Of a stretch of 11,579 nucleotides of DNA, positions 6,629 through 11,579 are shown piece after piece; position 1 is the first letter of the stretch; each line of letters begins with the position of its first letter. The stretch comes from Desulfobacterales bacterium (GTDB lineage Bacteria; Desulfobacterota; Desulfobacteria; Desulfobacterales; UBA11574), in contig JAQYVG010000101.1 of the NCBI GenBank assembly GCA_030145595.1, forward strand, positions 1 through 11,579. The letters are read 5' to 3'. The position numbers and the translations under genes are program-made. The notes under the pieces were generated by a model, which had not been told where the DNA came from, did no database searches, and saw nothing but the letters and a program-made list of their open reading frames with translations.

Positions 6629-6682
6629 TCTGGCCCGAATATTTCACGAAATACATTGGTCATAGCAAAAAAAGATGTGGAT

Positions 6683-7174
6683 ATGAAAATCGAGACTATA
6701 GCTATCAGCAAGAAAAAGGGGACTCGCAAAAGCTGCTTTGAAGAAGCACTCCTCGTCAAAGACCACGGCCTCCAGGGCGATGCCCATGCCGGTGACTGGC
6801 ACCGCCAGGTCAGCCTGCTGGCGTCCGAAAGTATCGATAAAATGCGCAACAAAGGCCTGGATGTGACCTTCGGTGATTTTGCCGAGAATATCGCGACATC
6901 GGGAATCGACTGGGTAACAGTCCCGGTGGGTACCAGGGTCAAGTTAGGTGACACCTGCCTGATTGAAATTACTCAGATCGGCAAAGAATGTGTCAAAAAA
7001 TGCGCCATCTATTACCAGGCCGGCGACTGTATTATGCCCAAGGAAGGGGTTTTTGCCAGGGTGCTTGAAGGCGGCACTGTCCGCAGCGGCGACGAAATCG
7101 CAATACTACCTTCCGATCCCAGTGAACAGGCGTCGGGGGTCAGGGATCGGGGATCAGGGATCAGTAGGCAGTAA
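6683..7174 (+). CDS. MOSC-domain protein
   Basis: MOSC domains are sulfur-carrier or molybdenum-cofactor-binding modules related to the C-terminus of Moco sulfurase. The 163-residue protein opens MKIETIAISKKKGT and contains GLQGDAHAG (29-37), FGDFAENI (63-70) and the cysteine block ECVKKCAIYYQAGDC (102-116). It then has MPKEGVFARVLEGG (118-131) and GDEI (136-139), where family members usually end. I chose the ATG at 6683; a TTG at 6656 would add nine residues that do not look like the family. The last 16-20 residues, including the stop, are encoded by the heptanucleotide array that starts near 7122, so the native C-terminus was probably replaced. Next to fdhD, a role in formate dehydrogenase or Moco maturation is likely but unproven. 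Confidence 0.88.
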   Translation: MKIETIAISKKKGTRKSCFEEALLVKDHGLQGDAHAGDWHRQVSLLASESIDKMRNKGLDVTFGDFAENIATSGIDWVTVPVGTRVKLGDTCLIEITQIGKECVKKCAIYYQAGDCIMPKEGVFARVLEGGTVRSGDEIAILPSDPSEQASGVRDRGSGISRQ

Positions 7175-7254
7175 GGAGTAAGCAGTTATCCAGTGACAAA
7201 TGACCAGAAATCTGTATCCAGTTACCCGCAACCCGTAACCTGCAACTCGTAACA
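7122..7254. repeat. Drifting heptanucleotide array between MOSC and fdhD
   Basis: From 7136 to 7254 the DNA divides into 17 consecutive 7-nt units; two more can be added at 7122 and 7129. The word changes along the array: GGGATCG (7143) and GGGATCA (7157), then GTAAGCA (7178), GTTATCC (7185), AATGACC (7199), CGCAACC (7227) and CGTAACA (7248). Position 6 is C in 15 of the 17 units and position 4 is a purine in 16 of 17. The left end codes for the MOSC tail and stop; the right end abuts the fdhD ribosome binding site. Tandem heptads of this style resemble cyanobacterial STRR repeats. No protein function is assigned to it. Confidence 0.8.
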
Positions 7255-7265
7255 AGGAATATCTC

Positions 7266-8078
7266 TTGGACGCGTCTTTAAAAAAAACAGTCATCCAATG
7301 GGACAAATCATCCAACCGCTCATTGGAACATGAACTACTTGGCGAAGAACCGCTCTCGATCATGATTGAGGGCAAACCGTATTCGGTTGTGATGCGTACC
7401 CCGGGAAATGAACTGGCCCTTGCCGCCGGCTTCTGCCTGGCCGAAGGGATTGTGGATACTCCGGATGATTTTACCACCATTACTTGTTGTGAAGACACCG
7501 ATAACAACGTGGTCGCCATTACCCTCAGCCAATCAAGACGCAATAATATAGCCGATCTTCTGGACCGCCGCGGCTTTATCAGCCAGACCAGCTGCGGCAT
7601 TTGCGGCAAGGAGATCGTTAAAGACCTTTATCAAATGGTTCAGCCCGTCAGCAATAACACGCCCATTGACAGGAAACTGGCGCTGGAGTGTCTTGAGAAT
7701 CTTAACCGCCATCAGCCCTTGCGCGATAAAACCAGGGCATCCCATGCCGCCGCCCTCTTTTCTTCGGATTTTGAACTCCTGACAGTGGCCGAAGATGTCG
7801 GGCGCCACAATGCCTTGGACAAAGCCATCGGAGAGCTGTTTCTGACCCGCCGGCTTGGCAAGGCTTCACTGGCAGTCCTTTCTTCCCGCATCAGCTATGA
7901 ACTGGTCCAAAAGGCCGCCAGGGCAAAAATTCCCGTTATCTGCGCCATTTCGCGCCCCACTTCCCTGGCTGTTGAACTGGCTGCCGGCCTCAACATGACA
8001 CTGGCCTGTCTGGCCGACGAAACCGGACTGATAATTTACTGCAACGAGCACCACCTGAAATTAGGAATGCTGCCATGA
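7266..8078 (+). CDS. fdhD: Formate dehydrogenase accessory sulfurtransferase FdhD
   Basis: FdhD carries sulfur from IscS-type desulfurase to the molybdenum or tungsten bis-MGD cofactor, which formate dehydrogenase needs for activity. The sulfur-transfer motif TSCGICG is at 108-114 (C110, C113). RTPGNELALAAGF (44-56), EDVGRHNALDKAIG (176-189) and SRPTSLAVELA (229-239) are family blocks. At 270 residues the length is normal. The start is a TTG at 7266, supported by AAGGA at 7254-7258 with a 7-nt gap; translation upstream is closed. This ribosome binding site directly follows the heptad array. The gene ends in an ATGA overlap with the next one. No formate dehydrogenase structural gene is in the window. 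Confidence 0.95.
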   Translation: MDASLKKTVIQWDKSSNRSLEHELLGEEPLSIMIEGKPYSVVMRTPGNELALAAGFCLAEGIVDTPDDFTTITCCEDTDNNVVAITLSQSRRNNIADLLDRRGFISQTSCGICGKEIVKDLYQMVQPVSNNTPIDRKLALECLENLNRHQPLRDKTRASHAAALFSSDFELLTVAEDVGRHNALDKAIGELFLTRRLGKASLAVLSSRISYELVQKAARAKIPVICAISRPTSLAVELAAGLNMTLACLADETGLIIYCNEHHLKLGMLP

Positions 8079-8497
8079 CTCAAACCAACAACACCTCACT
8101 TTTGGATTTTTACAACCTGATGTTAGAGGCTGAACGCGCCGGCGTAAAGGTACTCGGAGAGTTACTCTCGCAAACCGAGGACCGGAATCTTTTGGACCTT
8201 TTAAAGAAGTTTTTGAGGGATGAAGGCCTCAACTGCCGCATTCTGATCGCCCTGATCCACGATCTCGGAGCAGAGCCCAGCGACAGGACCGGAGATTTCG
8301 TCGACAAAGTGCTGGCGCTGGACAGCTTAAACGAGCAAATCGACCTGCTGATCCGCGGTCAGGAATGGGTGGCGCGGAAAATCCGGGAATCCCGCCATCT
8401 CTTACCGGCAGGATCACCACACCTGTTCATGGAAGCAATCAAGGTACAGCACGAAGAAAATGTGGGCACCCTGAATATATATTTTAAGAAGCATTAA
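8075..8497 (+). CDS. Small helical protein resembling DUF6306, cotranslated with fdhD
   Basis: This 140-residue protein is predicted to be almost all helix, in a four-helix-bundle or ferritin-like pattern. It begins near LLDFYNLMLEAERAGVKVLGELL (9-31), continues with FLRDEGLNCRILIALIHDLGAEPSDRTGDF (46-75) and ends with an HEENVGTLN helix. Conserved-looking E17, E19, D48, E49, H62 and H129 could be metal ligands, but a full diiron site is not evident. The pattern agrees with my recollection of DUF6306 proteins. The ATG overlaps the fdhD stop (8075-8078), so it is translationally coupled and probably assists the same maturation pathway. Its stop overlaps the converging SRPBCC gene by 14 nt. The function is unknown. 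Confidence 0.8.
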   Translation: MTQTNNTSLLDFYNLMLEAERAGVKVLGELLSQTEDRNLLDLLKKFLRDEGLNCRILIALIHDLGAEPSDRTGDFVDKVLALDSLNEQIDLLIRGQEWVARKIRESRHLLPAGSPHLFMEAIKVQHEENVGTLNIYFKKH

Positions 8498-9026
8498 CCA
8501 TCTCGGACAATGCTTTAAAGTTAATCAACTGCCGGCGCATCATGATTAAGTCACCCCAAGGCAGCATGAGGCGCATCAGCACCCCCAGTATTCCTTGCGG
8601 GTAGCGAACAAGTAATTTTACGATCAAGCGACACTTACCATTGCTTTGTGGAATGATAAGATAGCTTACCCCTGTATCACCGAAAAATTTCAGTGCAAAT
8701 ATATCTTTTTTGATGCGAATCGTAATATGTTGATTACGTTTAAAATCAAGCAATTCGAATATTGTCATCACTGTTTGGCCAACCTCAAGGTTGTCTAAAC
8801 CGGGAATCAGCTTGCGGGGACTGCGGCGGCCGAAGTTGTCTATCCAGTCATAGCTGTAGGGTGCGACCCGCATTTGGCAGAGCCATCGAAAAATTATTTC
8901 CGGCTTCGACTGAATGGTTATACCCCGGTAGTATGCCTCATCGAAAACTTCTATGAAACGATCACAAGGGAAATCGAGAAGACGCTCATGAGGCTCTGTC
9001 CCCCATATGTGGCTCTTTGACGGCAT
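8484..9026 (-). CDS. SRPBCC-fold (START/polyketide-cyclase-like) protein
   Basis: The 180-residue protein shows the strand-rich pattern of the SRPBCC ligand-binding fold. After a short N-terminal segment comes an AYYRGITIQSKPEIIFRWLCQMRVAPYSYDW-type opening at about 31-61 (helix after the first strand). A VGQTV strand follows near 82-86, then paired strands near 105-140, and a long C-terminal helix containing MRRQLINFKALSEM at about 163-176. This matches SRPBCC family members that handle small hydrophobic ligands, but no ligand or enzymatic role can be assigned. AGGA lies 7 nt before the ATG. The 3' end overlaps the converging gene by 14 nt, leaving no room for a terminator. It is the first of the right-hand minus-strand genes. 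Confidence 0.75.
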   Translation of the reverse strand: MPSKSHIWGTEPHERLLDFPCDRFIEVFDEAYYRGITIQSKPEIIFRWLCQMRVAPYSYDWIDNFGRRSPRKLIPGLDNLEVGQTVMTIFELLDFKRNQHITIRIKKDIFALKFFGDTGVSYLIIPQSNGKCRLIVKLLVRYPQGILGVLMRLMLPWGDLIMMRRQLINFKALSEMVNAS

Positions 9027-9123
9027 GAAAACATCCTATAGCCCATTTAACTCATGGTCTCTTCGTCGTTAACAAGTTTTGCCACGATCACTGTTAAGAA
9101 TGAAGATTTATCCTGCCTGCCCA

Positions 9124-9190
9124 GTTAAATTTCTTTTTTATTTATTTAACCGGGGTTAAATGCGGAGCATATTTAACCGGGACCTGTCCC
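9124..9190. repeat. REP-like cluster of small hairpins downstream of the methyltransferase gene
   Basis: Four copies of one 7-mer alternate in orientation: GTTAAAT (9124), ATTTAAC (9144), GTTAAAT (9155) and ATTTAAC (9171). The last two bound a 9-nt loop. The perfect small palindrome GGGAC-CT-GTCCC (9179-9190) follows at once. On the methyltransferase strand this lies 10-76 nt after its stop and ends in an A/T-rich run, so it could act as a terminator or mRNA 3' stabiliser. Such mosaics resemble REP sequences mobilised by RAYT transposases; no transposase is visible here. Confidence 0.6.
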
Positions 9191-9199
9191 CCTCCCGCA

Positions 9200-9853
9200 T
9201 TACTTCTTATTGAGCAATATCACATCATTTGCGACGAAGTTGAGTTCGGCATTGAAGCGCTGTGCGAGGTATTCAAAGGTGCTCCGACTATAAAAGCAAA
9301 TATGCGTCATATCGCGAATATAGTGCCATTGACTGAAAGCGTGTTCATCAATCACCAGCTTAGTCATAATACCCAGCCAACCACCTCGTTTTAACATTTT
9401 AAACAATGCTGCAAAATCCTTATTGGGATCGTGCAGATGTTCCACGACTTCAGTGGCACATATGAAATCATAATTTTTATCAAATACCGAAGGATCGTTG
9501 TAATAAAATGGGTCATAGAGATCCACCTGCTGACCGCGCTCTTCTAATAGGACCGACAGGGTCGGACCTGGGCCACAACCAAAATCCAATCCCTTTTGTT
9601 TTGAATCCAGCTTCTCCAATAGTGGCGTAATTAATCGAGATAGGAATTGGCGATAGTCCTGATCCTGTGCATCGTTTTCATGCAAATCATAAGTTGCCCT
9701 TTCATCTTCGGCGCTAAGCCAATAGCGTTTGGGGACAAAGACCAACTTACAATAAAAACAGCGCAAGTAGATTCTTTTTTTATCCTCGAAAAATGAATCT
9801 AAATCTTTACTACTGCACAAGGGACAATGGGACTCATCGCATTTGGTTTTCAT
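9200..9853 (-). CDS. Class I SAM-dependent methyltransferase with N-terminal zinc ribbon
   Basis: The 217-residue protein begins with a zinc ribbon: CPLC (C10, C13) and CFYC (C32, C35). The Rossmann-type methyltransferase domain follows. Motif I is GLDFGCGPG (88-96). The acidic end of strand 2 is DLYDP (111-115). EVVEHLHDP (135-143) is the usual post-motif signature of Methyltransf_23/11 proteins, and LKRGGWLGIMT (154-164) is the next strand. The substrate is unknown; members with this ribbon often modify small molecules or sugars. No strong Shine-Dalgarno sequence precedes the ATG at 9853. It starts immediately after the TAG of a small upstream ORF (TAGATG), which suggests coupled translation. 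Confidence 0.88.
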   Translation of the reverse strand: MKTKCDESHCPLCSSKDLDSFFEDKKRIYLRCFYCKLVFVPKRYWLSAEDERATYDLHENDAQDQDYRQFLSRLITPLLEKLDSKQKGLDFGCGPGPTLSVLLEERGQQVDLYDPFYYNDPSVFDKNYDFICATEVVEHLHDPNKDFAALFKMLKRGGWLGIMTKLVIDEHAFSQWHYIRDMTHICFYSRSTFEYLAQRFNAELNFVANDVILLNKK

Positions 9854-9976
9854 CTATTTCGGGCCTATTGTCCCAAATCGCAGCCGTATATTCAGCTCCA
9901 TACGATTGGGAGCAATAAAATTTGCTGTAACAATTACACCATCACGCAGTTCATACCTGATGTCGAGTAAGGCCAT
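9854..9976 (-). CDS. Small ORF of 40 codons, possible remnant of a longer gene
   Basis: On the minus strand an ATG at 9976-9974 opens 40 codons to a TAG at 9856-9854, directly before the methyltransferase ATG. The product reads like a beta-rich protein segment (LDIRYELRDGVIVTANF and MELNIRLRF). An in-frame TAG lies only two codons upstream, and the AGGTG site is too close to the ATG to be a good ribosome binding site. This may be the 3' remnant of a deleted gene, a small leader protein for the methyltransferase, or chance. I do not recognise a family. Confidence 0.35.
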   Translation of the reverse strand: MALLDIRYELRDGVIVTANFIAPNRMELNIRLRFGTIGPK

Positions 9977-10076
9977 ATGCACCTATACTCACATTACCAG
10001 ATAGTTTGTCATGTCCACTATTCATTTATATGGTTATGGTGCACTTTGAATTTGAATTCACCATTGAACAAAATTT

Positions 10077-10685
10077 TCAACAATTGTCATACATTCTTAT
10101 TATCTCGCCAGTTCCTTTTCCTTCAACACTTTTTACATAGCCATTTATCACTTTATGCATTGGTATGGGATTATGACCAGGGAAATATGCCTCATATTTT
10201 TCTACTGCATCCTCAACCAGCCCCGATGACACGACATTAATTCTGATTCCATTTCTCAATTCTAAGGATACCGCTTTGACAAAACTGTGAATTCCACCAT
10301 TGACCATAGCGGCACTTGTGGTTAACACCACAGGATGATCAGCTAGTATTCCCGTAGTAAGTGTAAAAGAGCCACCGGCATTCAAATAATTCTGTCCAAT
10401 TCTTACAAGATTTACTTGACCCATTAACTTACTTTTCAATCCGATATAAAAATCTTCCTCAGTCATTGAATCAAAGGCTTCCCATTTAGCTTCGCCAGCG
10501 ATGCAGACAACTGCATCGACGTTTCCAGAAGATTCAAACATTGCTTCAATAGATTTGCTATTGGCAATATCTACTGCTATATCGCCGGAATTTCTTCCAC
10601 CAATCATAATCTCGTGTTTCTTTGAGAAATGATCGCTTACCTTTTTGCCAATTGTACCTTTTCCGCCGATTATTAGAATTTTCAT
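10077..10685 (-). CDS. Atypical short-chain dehydrogenase/reductase family protein lacking the catalytic Tyr-Lys pair
   Basis: The 202-residue protein has an SDR-type nucleotide-binding start, MKILIIGGKGTIG (1-13), a variant of TGxxxGxG. VVCIAGEA (59-66) stands at the position of the NNAG motif. The usual YxxxK stretch is replaced by TSAAMVNGGIHSFVKAVSLEL (123-143), with no Tyr or Lys in register. This matches a described group of small SDR proteins related to Listeria Lin1944 that lack the normal active site and have no known function. GGAGGA lies just before the ATG. The gene stands alone, with over 150 nt on the upstream side, and shows no functional link to its neighbours. Redox activity should not be assumed. 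Confidence 0.85.
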   Translation of the reverse strand: MKILIIGGKGTIGKKVSDHFSKKHEIMIGGRNSGDIAVDIANSKSIEAMFESSGNVDAVVCIAGEAKWEAFDSMTEEDFYIGLKSKLMGQVNLVRIGQNYLNAGGSFTLTTGILADHPVVLTTSAAMVNGGIHSFVKAVSLELRNGIRINVVSSGLVEDAVEKYEAYFPGHNPIPMHKVINGYVKSVEGKGTGEIIRMYDNC

Positions 10686-10761
10686 TATTCCTCCGTTTTA
10701 ATTTTCTCTATTACTGCGCTGCCTACTATCGTATAATTCCATTTTTTAGCCGCCCAGCGCC

Positions 10762-10831
10762 AATGATGAGCCGCCGTTAAAAGCGAAGCGAACAACGCGA
10801 GCGTAGCTTTTAATGTTCGCTCTCAATCATT
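10762..10831. repeat. Nested inverted repeats between the SDR and PhnA-domain genes
   Basis: An inner stem TTAAAAGC/GCTTTTAA (10777-10784/10806-10813) lies inside an outer stem AATGAT/ATCATT (10762-10767/10826-10831). An alternative pairing, AGCGAAC/GTTCGCT (10787-10793/10815-10821), competes with the inner stem. It follows the PhnA-domain gene on its coding strand, where it may act as a transcript 3' structure. There is no T-run for a standard terminator. Confidence 0.55.
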
Positions 10832-10846
10832 TTAGCGTAAGTTTGA

Positions 10847-11428
10847 TTAGTTCGCCTTCTTAACAAACTTCGTCAGAATTACAATCTGCCGGCCTTCTAC
10901 ACGGCCCTCAATATGCTCAGGGTTGTCTGCAACCAGCAAAATTCCACGTACAACTGTGCCACGCTTAGCCGTAAAGTTAGCCCCTTTTACATTTAGATCC
11001 TTGATTAGTGTTATTGTGTCGCCTGCCTCGAGCACGGCGCCGCTGCTGTCGACATGTTTGACTGCATTTTCATCACTTTTCCCTTCGCCCGTTGCTTGCG
11101 CCCAGGCTTGGGTGTCTTCATCTAAATAAAGCATATCGAGTAAGTCCTGGGGCCAGCCTTCAGCACTCAGGCGCTTAAGCATACGCCATACCGTCACCTG
11201 CACCGCTGGTACTTGGCTCCACATACTATCGTTAAGGCAACGCCAGTGATGAACATCAACTTTTTCTGGATTTTCAATTTGTTCGCGACAAGTTTCACAA
11301 ATAAGTGCGCACTCATCAGCACTGCCATCTGAATTAGGTGGAACTTCATACACACCCAAGCTCTCTGTTGCGCCACACAATTCACATTTAGATTCACTAC
11401 GTGCATGTAATGCTTTTTCTGTACTCAT
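10847..11428 (-). CDS. PhnA-domain protein with N-terminal zinc ribbon
   Basis: The 193-residue protein has an N-terminal ribbon: CELC (C15, C18) and CETC (C44, C47). A helical middle follows (about 65-112), then a C-terminal PhnA domain (about 128-190) with the SSGAVLEAGDTITLIKDL and GTVVRGI segments. This is longer than E. coli PhnA/YjdM (about 110 residues) but matches the extended PhnA-domain proteins of many gammaproteobacteria. Despite the name, E. coli PhnA is not needed for phosphonate use, and the role is not known. The ribosome binding site is weak (AGAG). A possible -10 box, CATAAT, lies on the minus strand at 11465-11460 without a convincing -35. No phn gene is nearby. Confidence 0.87.
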   Translation of the reverse strand: MSTEKALHARSESKCELCGATESLGVYEVPPNSDGSADECALICETCREQIENPEKVDVHHWRCLNDSMWSQVPAVQVTVWRMLKRLSAEGWPQDLLDMLYLDEDTQAWAQATGEGKSDENAVKHVDSSGAVLEAGDTITLIKDLNVKGANFTAKRGTVVRGILLVADNPEHIEGRVEGRQIVILTKFVKKAN

Positions 11429-11537
11429 TTTTTACTGCTCTTCAAAGTTGGATGCGTACATTATGCCGAAAATTGGGAGTCCTATTGTTCTTAGCAAGAT
11501 GTGAATTCATTTCCTTTATTGCCATTTCCCCCCGCGA

Positions 11538-11579
11538 CTATCGTCTCTTTCGGGGCCGTCTGTACCTTCCCTTCGACTC
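11538..11579 (-). pseudogene. Possible C-terminal tail of a gene running in from the right edge
   Basis: On the minus strand the frame from the window edge reads ESKGRYRRPRKRR and stops at TAG (11540-11538). The strongly basic end resembles tails of DNA- or RNA-binding proteins, including some transposases. Only 13 codons are visible, so the assignment to any family is a guess. Confidence 0.2.

Noticed and set aside
7122..7254. CRISPR array
   Set aside because: Units are 7 nt with no spacers of about 30 nt and no repeat of CRISPR length, and no cas gene is nearby.
7154..7609. Minus-strand reading frame across the heptad array and fdhD
   Set aside because: It lies antisense to conserved fdhD, and its end (such as VAGYGLRVTGYRF) is just the array translated. 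There is no sign of independent coding.
9124..9177. Integron attC site based on GTTAAAT/ATTTAAC matching the GTTRRRY/RYYYAAC cores
   Set aside because: The cores are only 4-25 nt apart, and there is no second inner box pair with extrahelical bases. REP-like hairpins explain it better.
10762..10837. attC recombination site after the PhnA-domain gene
   Set aside because: The nested stems are real, but no matching outer core pair was found at the required symmetric positions, and GTTAAAA fails the last core base.

Overview
The window looks like a chromosomal segment of a Desulfobacterota (deltaproteobacterial) species, probably near Desulfobacterales. That rests on the order rplU-rpmA-obgE-proB-nadD-rsfS and on the overall character of the proteins. 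No rRNA or tRNA gene, no CRISPR array and no complete transposase gene was found, and no species name can be given from sequence alone.

Left part (1-4960). A possible end of an upstream gene (1-98) precedes a three-part cysteine-rich protein of unknown role (186-863, +). Converging on it is a housekeeping block on the minus strand: L21, L27, the ribosome-assembly GTPase Obg, glutamate 5-kinase, NadD and the ribosome silencing factor RsfS. It starts from a good promoter at 4931-4959. Most junctions are start/stop overlaps, so it reads as one operon. The exception is the proB-nadD gap, which holds a palindromic, heptanucleotide-phased repeat element (1978-2136).

Middle part (4960-8497, +). An ArsR/SmtB metal sensor follows a promoter overlapped by a perfect 24-bp palindrome. 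Then come a SO_0444/ArsP-type Cu/Zn efflux permease, a MOSC protein, FdhD (sulfurtransfer to the formate dehydrogenase cofactor) and a small helical protein resembling DUF6306. A 7-nt-period array of drifting words (about 7122-7254) lies between MOSC and fdhD and supplies the last codons of MOSC. The gaps are small, so metal export and molybdo-enzyme maturation may share a transcript.

Right part (8484-11579, all minus strand). Unrelated single genes are separated by gaps that carry hairpins: an SRPBCC protein, a zinc-ribbon methyltransferase, an atypical SDR protein without the catalytic Tyr, and a PhnA-domain protein. Between them lie a REP-like hairpin cluster (9124-9190), a 40-codon ORF that may be a gene remnant (9854-9976) and a nested inverted repeat (10762-10831). 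This part looks like an accessory region.

The most unusual signal is the pair of intergenic elements that keep a strict 7-nt phase while the word itself changes. They recall the heptanucleotide STRR repeats of filamentous cyanobacteria.
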